This document shows, in pieces, positions 26,458 through 34,780 of a stretch of 64,000 nt of DNA. The DNA is from Rubrivivax sp. GTDB lineage: Bacteria; Pseudomonadota; Gammaproteobacteria; Burkholderiales; Burkholderiaceae_C. How positions within the stretch are numbered: the stretch's first letter is position 1; each line of letters starts with the position of its first letter. The translations under genes and the position numbers were made by a program. The stretch spans positions 35,778 to 99,777 of the forward strand of contig JAHCKS010000009.1 of NCBI GenBank assembly GCA_026125665.1. Reading direction: 5' to 3'. Under the pieces are notes generated by a model. That model was not told where the DNA came from, searched no databases, and saw nothing but the letters and a program-made list of their open reading frames with translations.

Positions 26458-27699
26458 ATGCACATCCTGTTCCTCACCGACAACTTCCCACCCGAGGTCA
26501 ACGCCCCGGCGAGCCGTACGCACGACCACACGCGCCAGTGGGCGGCAGCCGGCGAGCAGGTGACCGTGATCACCTGCGCCCCGAACTTCCCCACCGGCCG
26601 CGTGCTGCCCGGCTACCGAAACCGCCTGTGGCAGCAGGAGCAGGTCGACGGCGTTCGCGTCATCCGCGTGTGGAGCTACATCACCGCCAATGAAGGCTTC
26701 GCGCGGCGCGTGCTCGACTACCTGAGCTACATGCTGATGGCCTTCGTCGCGGCGCTCTTCGTGCGGCGGGTGGACATCGTCGTCGCCACGTCGCCGCAGT
26801 TCTTCACGGCCGTGGCCGGCTGGGCCGTCGGTGCCGTGAAGCGCGTGCCGTTCGTCTTCGAGCTTCGCGACCTGTGGCCGGAGTCGATCAAGGCCGTCGG
26901 CGCGATGAAGGAGTCGGCTGTCATCCGCTGGCTCGAGCGGCTGGAGCTGTTCCTCTACCGTCGCGCCGCGCTCATCGTCTCGGTCACGCACGCCTTCCGC
27001 GAGACGCTGGCGCGGCGCGGCATCGACGTCGCGAAGATCGAAGTCGTCACGAACGGCGTGGACATCGGCCGCTTCTCGCCGCGGCCGAAGGACGCCGCCC
27101 TCGAGGCCGAGCTCGGCCTGCAGGGCTGCTTCGTTGCCGGCTACATCGGCACACACGGCATGGCGCATGCGCTCGAGACGCTGCTCGCGGCGATGCGGCG
27201 GCTGCGCGAGCATCCTGACCACCCGGAAGGGCGCGATATCCGGCTCGTGCTGCTGGGTGACGGCGCCCGCAAGGCGGCGCTGCGCGAGGAGGCGAAGCGG
27301 CTGGGCGTGATGGACGCCGTGCGCTTCATCGACACCGTGCCGAAGGAACAGGTGGCACGCTACTGGTCGCTGCTGGACGTGTCGATCATCCATCTGCGGC
27401 GCACCGAGCTCTTCACGACCGTGATTCCGAGCAAGCTCTTCGAGTGCATGGGCATGGGCATCCCGGTGCTGCACGGCGTGGCCGGCGAATCGGCCGGCAT
27501 CGTCGAGCGCGAGGGCTGCGGCGTCGTGTTCGAGCCGGAGAGCGTGGATCAGCTGGTCGAAGGCCTGCTGCGGCTGCAGGCCGACGCCGCGCTGCGCGGG
27601 CAGATGCGGTCGGCGGGCTTGCGAGCCGCACGCGGCTATGACCGCACGGCGCTCGCGTCGCGCATGCTCGAGGCGCTGCGCAGGGTGGCCGGCGCGTAG
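26458..27699 (+). CDS. Glycosyltransferase family 4 (WbuB-like)
   Basis: A 413-residue GT-B enzyme. It starts with FLTDNFPPEVNAPASR, followed by VTVITCAPNFPTG and ELRDLWPESI, the hallmark of WbuB/WcaI-like transferases. The donor domain has NGVDIGRFSPR, GYIGTHGM, LLGDGARK and KLFECMGMGIPV. It is preceded by 162 bases without a gene. Its last 64 bases overlap, tail to tail, the 3' end of the reverse-strand dehydratase gene. It is the last forward gene of the locus. Confidence 0.9.
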   Translation: MHILFLTDNFPPEVNAPASRTHDHTRQWAAAGEQVTVITCAPNFPTGRVLPGYRNRLWQQEQVDGVRVIRVWSYITANEGFARRVLDYLSYMLMAFVAALFVRRVDIVVATSPQFFTAVAGWAVGAVKRVPFVFELRDLWPESIKAVGAMKESAVIRWLERLELFLYRRAALIVSVTHAFRETLARRGIDVAKIEVVTNGVDIGRFSPRPKDAALEAELGLQGCFVAGYIGTHGMAHALETLLAAMRRLREHPDHPEGRDIRLVLLGDGARKAALREEAKRLGVMDAVRFIDTVPKEQVARYWSLLDVSIIHLRRTELFTTVIPSKLFECMGMGIPVLHGVAGESAGIVEREGCGVVFEPESVDQLVEGLLRLQADAALRGQMRSAGLRAARGYDRTALASRMLEALRRVAGA

Positions 27700-29627
27700 C
27701 CCTGCACCAGCTCCTGAAGCAGCGCCAGCACGCCGTCCGCATCACCCGCCGCGCTGGCCACCTCGAACTCGCGCAACCTGCGCTCCAGCTCCGCCCACGG
27801 CAAGAACCCCTCGCGCGCCTTCATGATGCGCGGGTGATCGGTCGGTTGCGGGTTGTCGCCGATCAGCAGCTCCTCGTAGAGCTTCTCGCCGGGCCGCAGG
27901 CCCGTGACGACGATCTCGATGTCGCCGCCGGGGTGCTCGGTGTCGCGCACGGCCAGGCCCTGCAGCTCGATCATGCGCCGCGCCAGGTCCATGATGCGCA
28001 CGGGCTGCCCCATGTCGAGCACGAAGACCTCGCCGCCACGCGCCATCGCGCCGGCCTGCACGACGAGCTGCGCCGCTTCGGGGATGGTCATGAAGAAGCG
28101 TGTCACCTCGGGGTGCGTCACCGTCACCGGGCCGCCGTTCCTGATCTGCTGGCGGAAGAGCGGCACCACCGAGCCCGACGAGCCGAGCACGTTGCCGAAG
28201 CGCACGGCCGAGAAGCGTGTCGGCGTGCCTGTGCTCGGCGCGCCGCGGCCCGACGCCGCGTCCACGACAGCCGGGGCGCCGGCCCCGCCCGGCCCGGCCA
28301 GCGCCTGCAGCACCATCTCCGCCAGCCGTTTGCTCGCGCCCATCACGTTCGTCGGCCGCACCGCCTTGTCGGTGCTGACGAGCACGAACTCGCGCACGCC
28401 GGCGGCGAGCGCGCAGCGTGCGGCGATCCACGTGCCGAGCACGTTGTTGCTCGCGCCTTCGACGACGTTGCGCTCCACCAGCGGCACGTGCTTGTACGCC
28501 GCGGCGTGGTAGACGATGTGCGGCCGCCAGGCCGTGAACACCTCCGCCAGCCGCGTCTCGTCGCGCACCGAGGCGAGCAGCGGCACGAGCTGCACCGGCG
28601 GCAGCACGCCCTGCTCGATGCGCGTGGCCAGCTCGTGGTGGATGGTGTACAGCGCGAACTCGCTCTGGTCCACCAGCACCAGCGCCTTCGGCTGCAAGGC
28701 GCACAGCTGGCGGCTCAGCTCGCTGCCGATCGAGCCGCCGGCGCCGGTGACCAGCACCACCTTGCCGGCGGTGTGGCGCGTCATCAGGTCCAGGCGCGGC
28801 TGCACCGGGTCGCGGCCGAGCAGATCCTCGATGTCGAGCTCGCGCACGTCGCTCGCCTGCACCTTGCCCAGCGCGATGTCCTGCAGCCCGGGCAGCGTGC
28901 GCACGTGCACGCCGGTCTCGCGCAGCGCCTCGAGGATCTGGTTGCGCCGCGTGCGGCCGAGCGACGGGATGGCCAGCAGCACCGCCGCCACGCCGCGGCG
29001 CCGCACGAGCTCGGGCACGTCGGCCAGCGCGTGGATGGCCACGCCGTTGATCTCACGGCCCTGCAGGCGCAAGTCGTCATCGATGAAGCCGAGCACCTGC
29101 ATCTCGTGGCTGTGCTGCAGGCTGGCGAGCAGCCGCGTGCCGGCCGAACCGGCGCCGTAGATCAGCACGCGCTGGTAGGGCTGCCGCGCGCGACGCGCGC
29201 CGCGCGTGAACCAGGCGCGTACCGCGGCACGCTGGCCGGCCAGCAGCAGCAGCGCCAGCATCGGCTGCAGGATGCCCACCGTGCGCGGCACGTCGTCGAA
29301 GCGGAAGGCGAGCAGCACGGCGAGGTACATCGCGCCGTACACCGCCACCGCCTTGGCCAGCGTCAACAGCGCCGGCAGCCCGGTGTGGCGGTGGATCGCG
29401 CGATAGAGCCCGAAGGCGATGAACACCGGCATCGCGATCAGCGGCGCGAGGGCGTAGCCCAGCCATTGCAGCGCGAACGGCCAGTGCAGCGTCTCGTAGC
29501 GCAGCGAGAAGGCCATCCAGGTGGCGAGCACGAGCAGCAGCAGGTCCGCCGCCGCGGCCATCGGCCAGCGCAGGGCCGGCGCGAGTCGCGCCCAGGCGCT
29601 CGTTCGCTTGGTCGTGCCTCGGTCCAT
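27636..29627 (-). CDS. UDP-sugar 4,6-dehydratase (WbpM/PglF/CapD family)
   Basis: A 663-residue membrane dehydratase that converts UDP-GlcNAc to its 4-keto-6-deoxy form. Four membrane helices occupy about residues 20-140, followed by a first Rossmann domain (VLIYGAGSAGTRLL) and a second SDR domain (VLVTGAGGSIGSE). The catalytic segment STDKAVRPTNVMGASK has Met instead of Tyr, as usual in this family. It is the last gene of the reverse row. With the PglE/PglD/PglC-like genes just upstream it should supply the UDP-diacetamido-trideoxyhexose pathway. Its 3' end runs 64 bases into the converging glycosyltransferase gene. Confidence 0.93.
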   Translation of the reverse strand: MDRGTTKRTSAWARLAPALRWPMAAAADLLLLVLATWMAFSLRYETLHWPFALQWLGYALAPLIAMPVFIAFGLYRAIHRHTGLPALLTLAKAVAVYGAMYLAVLLAFRFDDVPRTVGILQPMLALLLLAGQRAAVRAWFTRGARRARQPYQRVLIYGAGSAGTRLLASLQHSHEMQVLGFIDDDLRLQGREINGVAIHALADVPELVRRRGVAAVLLAIPSLGRTRRNQILEALRETGVHVRTLPGLQDIALGKVQASDVRELDIEDLLGRDPVQPRLDLMTRHTAGKVVLVTGAGGSIGSELSRQLCALQPKALVLVDQSEFALYTIHHELATRIEQGVLPPVQLVPLLASVRDETRLAEVFTAWRPHIVYHAAAYKHVPLVERNVVEGASNNVLGTWIAARCALAAGVREFVLVSTDKAVRPTNVMGASKRLAEMVLQALAGPGGAGAPAVVDAASGRGAPSTGTPTRFSAVRFGNVLGSSGSVVPLFRQQIRNGGPVTVTHPEVTRFFMTIPEAAQLVVQAGAMARGGEVFVLDMGQPVRIMDLARRMIELQGLAVRDTEHPGGDIEIVVTGLRPGEKLYEELLIGDNPQPTDHPRIMKAREGFLPWAELERRLREFEVASAAGDADGVLALLQELVQGYAPATLRSASSMRDASAVRS

Positions 29628-29647
29628 CGCCTTGCCGCCTGGCTGCC

Positions 29648-30841
29648 CTAGCGGCTGGCCGCCGTCATCACCTTCGTGACGGCGGCGCAGGTCCGATCGA
29701 CTTCCTCGTCGGTGAGCGTGGGATGCACGAGGAACATCAGGCTCGTCTCGCCGAGCTCGCGCGCCACCGGCAGCCGTTCGGCCGGGCGCCAGCCGGTGCC
29801 GTCGAAGGCCTTCTCGAGGTAGATCTCCGAACACGAGCCGTGGTACAGCGGCACGCGCTCGGCCAGCACGGCCTCGACGACGCGGTCGCGGCTCCAGCCG
29901 GCCTCGAGCCGCTCGGGGCGCACGTAGGCGTAGAAGCGGTAGTACGCATGCTCCAGATGGGCCGGCACGCCGGGCACGCGCAGCGCGTCGAAGGCCCGGC
30001 AGGCGGCGGCGATGCGCCCGGCGATGGCGCGCCGGCGTGCGCTCCACGCCGCCATCCGCGCGAGCTGGAGCCTGCCGATGGCGGCCTGCACTTCGATCAT
30101 GCGCCAGTTGTGGCCGAAGGACTCGTGCAGCCAGCGGAAGCCCGGCGCGTGCGCTCGCTCGTGCACGGCCTCGAAGCTCTTGCCGTGGTCCTTCAGGCTC
30201 CAGATGCGCGACCACAGCGCCCGGTCGCGCGTCGTCACCATGCCGCCTTCGCCACCGGTGGTGATGATCTTGTCCTGGCAGAAGCTCCACGCGCCGATGT
30301 CGCCGAAGGTGCCGACGCTCGTGCCGCGGCAGCGCGCGCCGTGCGCCTGCGCGCAGTCCTCGATCAGCTTCAGGCCGCGTTCGCGCGCCAGCGCCACGAG
30401 GCCGCCCTGTCCATCCGGGCCCTCCATCTCGCACGGCCAGCCCGCCAGGTGCACGAGCAGCACCGCCTTCGTCGCCGGCGTCAGCGCCGCGCGCACCGTG
30501 TCGGCCGTGAGGTTGCCCGAGTCGCGGTCGACGTCGGCGAAGACCGGCCGCGCGCCGGCATTGACGACGCACGAGGCCGAGGCCATGAAGCTGCGCGGCG
30601 TGACGATGACGTCGTCACCCGGGCCGATGTCCAGCGCCCGCAGCGCCGCATCCAGCGCCAGCGTGCCGTTGGCCAGCGCCACCGCGTGCGGCACGCCGCA
30701 CCACGCGGCGAACTCGCGCTCGAACGCGCGGCACTCCTGGCCGGTCCAGTAGTTGACGCGGCCCGACGCGAGCACACGCGCCACCGCGTGGATCTCCTCG
30801 GCCGTGTAGGCCGGCCAGGGCGAAAACGGCGTGTCAAGCAT
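29648..30841 (-). CDS. DegT/DnrJ/EryC1 sugar aminotransferase (PglE-like)
   Basis: A 397-residue PLP aminotransferase that should aminate the 4-keto sugar made by the WbpM/PglF-like enzyme. It begins TPFSPWPAYTAEEI; the substrate region is NYWTGQECRAFEREFA, the pyridine-binding Asp is in LIEDCAQAHGA, and the PLP lysine is in CQDKIITTGGEGG. ATG 30841 lies inside the end of the upstream acetyltransferase (8-base overlap). Order PglC-PglD-PglE-PglF on this strand matches the bacillosamine logic of Campylobacter pgl genes. Confidence 0.9.
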   Translation of the reverse strand: MLDTPFSPWPAYTAEEIHAVARVLASGRVNYWTGQECRAFEREFAAWCGVPHAVALANGTLALDAALRALDIGPGDDVIVTPRSFMASASCVVNAGARPVFADVDRDSGNLTADTVRAALTPATKAVLLVHLAGWPCEMEGPDGQGGLVALARERGLKLIEDCAQAHGARCRGTSVGTFGDIGAWSFCQDKIITTGGEGGMVTTRDRALWSRIWSLKDHGKSFEAVHERAHAPGFRWLHESFGHNWRMIEVQAAIGRLQLARMAAWSARRRAIAGRIAAACRAFDALRVPGVPAHLEHAYYRFYAYVRPERLEAGWSRDRVVEAVLAERVPLYHGSCSEIYLEKAFDGTGWRPAERLPVARELGETSLMFLVHPTLTDEEVDRTCAAVTKVMTAASR

Positions 30842-31499
30842 GCGGCCTCCCCTGCGCCGACGCGGGCCCGGCGGGCAGTGGCCTGGCCGGGTTGCCAACG
30901 ACACAGGCGCCGCCGGGAACATCGGCCACGACGACCGCGCCCGCGCCGACCACCGCCCCAGGGCCGATGGCCTGGCCATGGCGCACGACGGCGCCGATGC
31001 CGATCCAGGCTTCGTCGCCCACCGTGACACCGCCACCGAGCCGCGCGCCGGGCCCCACGTGCACGGCGCGGCCGAGGTGCACGTCGTGGTCGACGCTGGC
31101 GCCGTGGTTGACGATGCAGGCCGCGCCGAGCGCCGCACCGGGCGCCACGACGGCGCCGGCAGCGACGAAGCAGCCGCCGGCCAGTTCGGCCTCCGCGCTC
31201 ACCACCGCGGCGGGGTGCACGACGGTGGCAAGGCGCAGGCCCTGCAGCTCGCAGCGCTGCACGAAGGCGGCGCGGCGCGCGTTGTCGCCGATGGCGACAT
31301 GGCGCGCGACATCGGCCGCACCCGCCGCCAGGAAGGCCTCGGCATCGCCCCGCACGGGCCAGCGCCCCACACGCGGCGGCAGGCTCCCATCGTCGTCGAA
31401 GAAGGCGATCTCGTCGTAGCGGCCGGCGGGCGCCGCCGCCGCGGCGTCGGCCACCACGCGCCCGTGGCCGCCCGCGCCGAGGATCCACAACACGCTCAC
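30834..31499 (-). CDS. UDP-4-amino sugar acetyltransferase (PglD/NeuD family)
   Basis: A 221-residue PglD-type enzyme: Rossmann-like start WILGAGGHGRVV, then hexapeptide-repeat helix with HPAAVVS, NHGASVDHDVHLG (catalytic His in DHD) and GNPARPLP at the end. It would use acetyl-CoA to acetylate the 4-amino group. GTG 31499 overlaps the sugar transferase stop as GTGA; GTG 31493 is a possible alternative. It is a distant relative of the copy at 1726-2382, which serves the nonulosonic acid module. Confidence 0.88.
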   Translation of the reverse strand: MSVLWILGAGGHGRVVADAAAAAPAGRYDEIAFFDDDGSLPPRVGRWPVRGDAEAFLAAGAADVARHVAIGDNARRAAFVQRCELQGLRLATVVHPAAVVSAEAELAGGCFVAAGAVVAPGAALGAACIVNHGASVDHDVHLGRAVHVGPGARLGGGVTVGDEAWIGIGAVVRHGQAIGPGAVVGAGAVVVADVPGGACVVGNPARPLPAGPASAQGRPHA

Positions 31500-32170
31500 C
31501 GCACCGGCCCCTTGGCTGCCTGCGCAGCCACGGGCGCCTGTCCCTTCGCCGTCTGCACCCCCGCCGGTGGAGGGCCGGCCACGACCGAGCCGCGGAACGG
31601 CTCCATCGTCGCGTGCCCCGGCGCGGCGATGCCTTCGCGCTGCAGCACCTTGGCCAGCGTCAGCGCCAGGATGCGCAGGTCGAGCGCGAAGCCGCGATGG
31701 TCCACGTACCACACGTCGTGCTCGAAGCGCTCCTCCCAGCTCAGCGCGTTGCGGCCGTTCACCTGCGCCCAGCCGGTGACGCCGGGGCGCACCTCGTGGC
31801 GCCGTGCCTGGCGCGGCGTGTACAGCGGCAGGTACTGCACGAGCAGCGGCCGCGGGCCCACGAGGCTCATCTCGCCGCGCAGCACGTTCACGAGGCTCGG
31901 GACCTCGTCCAGGCTCGTGGCGCGCAGCCAGCGGCCGAACGGCGTCAGGCGCTCGGCGTCGGGCAGCAGCTGGCCGCTCGCGCCGCGCGCATCGGTCATG
32001 CTGCGCAGCTTCCAGAGACGGAAGATGCGCCCCTGCCAGCCCACGCGCGGCTGGCGAAAGAAGACCGGGCTGCCGAGCTTGACGCGCACGGCGAGCGCCA
32101 GCACTGCCAGCAGCGGCAGCGTGATCGGCAGCGTGGCCAGCACGACGAGCAGGTCGAAGGCGCGTTTCAT
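31496..32170 (-). CDS. Initiating sugar-1-phosphate transferase (PglC/WcaJ family)
   Basis: A 224-residue monotopic phosphoglycosyltransferase that starts repeat-unit synthesis on undecaprenyl phosphate. It has one N-terminal re-entrant hydrophobic segment (MKRAFDLLVV), then SPVFFRQPRVGW, FRLWKLRSM, the catalytic Asp-Glu in TSLDEVPSL, GPRPLL and VRPGVTGWAQVNG. ATG 32170 was chosen because family members begin here. An in-frame ATG at 32314, overlapping the upstream stop, would add 48 residues, but that stretch has clearly fewer G/C-ending codons and looks unlike the protein. Confidence 0.88.
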   Translation of the reverse strand: MKRAFDLLVVLATLPITLPLLAVLALAVRVKLGSPVFFRQPRVGWQGRIFRLWKLRSMTDARGASGQLLPDAERLTPFGRWLRATSLDEVPSLVNVLRGEMSLVGPRPLLVQYLPLYTPRQARRHEVRPGVTGWAQVNGRNALSWEERFEHDVWYVDHRGFALDLRILALTLAKVLQREGIAAPGHATMEPFRGSVVAGPPPAGVQTAKGQAPVAAQAAKGPVR

Positions 32171-32295
32171 CGGCGGACACGCCGCTGCAGCGAAAGGACC
32201 GGGCCGCCCCGCGCGTGCCGCGACGAAAGCGCGCAAGTCGCTCGCGTCGAGGCTTGCGTCCAGGGGTGCATCGAGGCCGGCGCGAATGAGCGTGG

Positions 32296-32301
32296 ATTCT
32301 A
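32296..32301 (-). promoter_or_regulatory. Possible -10 element before the sugar transferase
   Basis: On the reverse strand this hexamer reads TAGAAT, about 125 bases before ATG 32170 and just after the start of the upstream gene's stop region. It stands out in very GC-rich sequence and matches similar hexamers before lysS and ctaB. No good -35 is visible. Confidence 0.25.
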
Positions 32302-32310
32302 GGTGGCCGT

Positions 32311-34749
32311 TCATCGCCTCGCCGCCGGCGGCACCGGGCCGCAGAGGCGCTGCAACGAGGCATGCCGCACGCGCAGGCGCGAGGCGGCGCGGTGCTCGAG
32401 CCGCAGCTCCACGCGCTGCGCGGCGGCGTCGACGCGCAGCCGCCGCTGCAGCACCTGCACGCCTTCGCCGGCACCGAGCGGCCGGTCGGCCACGAGCTGC
32501 TGCGCCGCGCCGGCCCCGCGCGGCTGCACGAGCGCCTGCACGTAGCCATCGCCCTCCAGCTCCAGGCGCAGGCGCCACTCGTGCACCGCGTGCGGCGCGT
32601 CGTGCGCCGGCAGCCGCGGCGCCGCCCCCGGCAGGGCGACCTCGGCGTGCAGCACGGTGTTCGTCTCGCGCAGGAACAACGGGGACGTGTTCCACGCGCG
32701 CGACTCGTCCCCGGCCCGCCAGGGCGTCGTGCCGAGCCGGATGCGGCGCAGGTTCTTGCGCCCGCCGAGCACGAACTCGCGCGTGCGCCCCCAGCCGTCG
32801 AAGGGCAGCACGTCGCCGCACGCCTCGGCTGGCCGCGCACCCGGGGTCGCGTCGCGCAGCCGGTAGATCTGGTAGCCGTGGGCTTCGAAGGCGAGCTCGG
32901 CCAGCTCGGGCGATGCGAGGAGCGGCCCGAGCATCGAGTGGTACACCGGCGGCAGCCAGTAGTCCGGCAGGTGCACGTGCGTCACGCCGAGCGCGCGCAG
33001 CCGCGCCGCGGCGGCGGCCGGATCGCGCTCGGCGTAGAACGGCACGAGGCGCGGGTCGAGATAGCTCAGCATCGCGCGGCCGGCATAGAACATGTCGGCC
33101 GGCTTCATCGAGAACACCAGGCTCGCGGGCGGCGTGTCGCGCCGCAGGTACTGGGTGGCCGCGTACGGGCCCCAGCGCTGCAGGCGTTCACCCTCGGCAC
33201 CACGTTCGGCGTTGAGCTGCGAGAGGCGGTAGAAGACGAGCACCGCGAGCTGCAGCCCGATCAGAGCGACGAGCGCGCCGCGCCAGCGCGGCCAAGTCAG
33301 CGCGCCGGCGGCGACGATGGCCGCCGGCGGCAGCAGGATCAGCATGTAGCGCTCGTTGCGCACCATCAGGTCGATGCCGAGCGCCACCGACAGCACCGCG
33401 CCGGCAAGGTAGAGGCCGACGACCGCCAGCGCAAGCGTTCGCACCTGCTGCGCCTCGTCGGCCAGCACCGGCAGCGGCTCGCGACGGTGCACGAAGGCCA
33501 GCAGGGCGAGCCAGAAGACGAGCGCGTACGCCTCGACCGCGAACCAGGGCTTCAGCAGGCCGTACTGCACGAGCTCGCCGGGGCTGGCCAGGCCCCGCTG
33601 CTGGCGGAAGTAGCCCGGCCAGTCGAGCGAAGGCAGCGCAAAGATCACCGGGTTGTCGCTGATCGGCGCACCGAAGAGCACGATGTTGCGCAGGTACGGG
33701 GCGGCGCCGACGAGCAGCGCCACGGCCAGCGCCAGCGCACCGCACTTCACGGCGGCACCGAGCCGCTCGCGCCGGCGCCCCGCACCCTGCAGCAGCAACA
33801 GCGGCAGCGTCAGCAGTGGCACGAGCACGGCCTGCGAATGCGTCCACAGGGCCAGCCCGAGCATGACGCCGATGCCGATCGAGCGCGGCCACCAGCGCCC
33901 GCCCGGCGGCACGACGAGCCCGGCCACCGCCGTCAGGGCGAGCGTGAGCCCGAGCACCGGCAGCGTGTCGATGAGCGCCGACGCGGCGCCGAGGAAGAGC
34001 ATCGGCGCGCTGACGAGCAGCAGCGCCGCCAGCGCGCCGGAGCCGGGTCGGGCCGGGTTGGCCCACTGCGCCAGCGCCGCCACGCACGCGGCCGAGCCGG
34101 CCAGGCACCACGGCGCGACGAAGCGCATCAGCAGCGGCACCTCGCTGCCGCCCTGCATCTCGAAGCCGAGCGCGAGCAGCGCCACGTACAGCGGCGGGTG
34201 CGTCCACGGCCCGTAGAAGCCCGAAGGGTGGCGCTGCGGCTGCAGCGCCGGGTAGGCCGCGAGGTCGCGGGTGTCGTGAACGATGCGAGCCGCCGTCGCG
34301 TACTCGAGCGCGTCGTTCTGGATCAGCGGCACGACGAGGCTGTCGAACAGGAGCGCGGCGAAGAAGACCCAGGTCAGGACCGCCGCCGGGCCGCGTGGCA
34401 CGAGATCGGCGCCCGGCGCCCCGGCCACGCCGGCCGCACCCACCGGGACCGCCACGCGCAGGCTGCCGGTGAACCAGCCCGCGACCGCCACCGCGCCCAG
34501 CAGCGCGAAGACGACGCCGACCTGCGTGCGTGCCGCGGCGCCGGGCAGCGCCCACAAGGTGGCGACGGCCGCCAGCCCCGCAAGCAGCGGCGCAGCGGCC
34601 AGGCCGGCGGCGAGGGCCACGCCGGCGGCTCGCGCACGCGGCGCCCACGGCCAGGCGCCGACGAGCGCCAGGCCGGCGGCGCTGGCCAGCCCCATCAGCA
34701 CCAGCCACGACGCGAGCGGCAGCAGCATCGGCACGAGCGCCTCGATCAT
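32311..34749 (-). CDS. Large GT-C-like membrane glycosyltransferase
   Basis: An 812-residue protein: about 12-13 hydrophobic helices fill residues 1-520, followed by a soluble C-terminal domain of nearly 300 residues. The first periplasmic loop carries LIQNDALEYATAARI, where an acidic residue is expected in GT-C enzymes, and FYGPWTHPPLYV resembles ArnT/PMT-type loops. Such enzymes use polyprenyl-phosphate sugars in the periplasm. The GT2 enzyme at 38324-39322 could supply that donor. Function is inferred from topology and context; the soluble domain is not recognised. Confidence 0.7.
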   Translation of the reverse strand: MIEALVPMLLPLASWLVLMGLASAAGLALVGAWPWAPRARAAGVALAAGLAAAPLLAGLAAVATLWALPGAAARTQVGVVFALLGAVAVAGWFTGSLRVAVPVGAAGVAGAPGADLVPRGPAAVLTWVFFAALLFDSLVVPLIQNDALEYATAARIVHDTRDLAAYPALQPQRHPSGFYGPWTHPPLYVALLALGFEMQGGSEVPLLMRFVAPWCLAGSAACVAALAQWANPARPGSGALAALLLVSAPMLFLGAASALIDTLPVLGLTLALTAVAGLVVPPGGRWWPRSIGIGVMLGLALWTHSQAVLVPLLTLPLLLLQGAGRRRERLGAAVKCGALALAVALLVGAAPYLRNIVLFGAPISDNPVIFALPSLDWPGYFRQQRGLASPGELVQYGLLKPWFAVEAYALVFWLALLAFVHRREPLPVLADEAQQVRTLALAVVGLYLAGAVLSVALGIDLMVRNERYMLILLPPAAIVAAGALTWPRWRGALVALIGLQLAVLVFYRLSQLNAERGAEGERLQRWGPYAATQYLRRDTPPASLVFSMKPADMFYAGRAMLSYLDPRLVPFYAERDPAAAAARLRALGVTHVHLPDYWLPPVYHSMLGPLLASPELAELAFEAHGYQIYRLRDATPGARPAEACGDVLPFDGWGRTREFVLGGRKNLRRIRLGTTPWRAGDESRAWNTSPLFLRETNTVLHAEVALPGAAPRLPAHDAPHAVHEWRLRLELEGDGYVQALVQPRGAGAAQQLVADRPLGAGEGVQVLQRRLRVDAAAQRVELRLEHRAASRLRVRHASLQRLCGPVPPAARR

Positions 34750-34780
34750 CGCCCTCGCTCCTGACCGCCCGGCTCGCGTT

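Noticed and set aside
29723-34764. Long forward-strand frames opposite the Pgl-like and GT-C genes
   Set aside because: They are His/Arg-rich shadows of well-supported reverse-strand genes.
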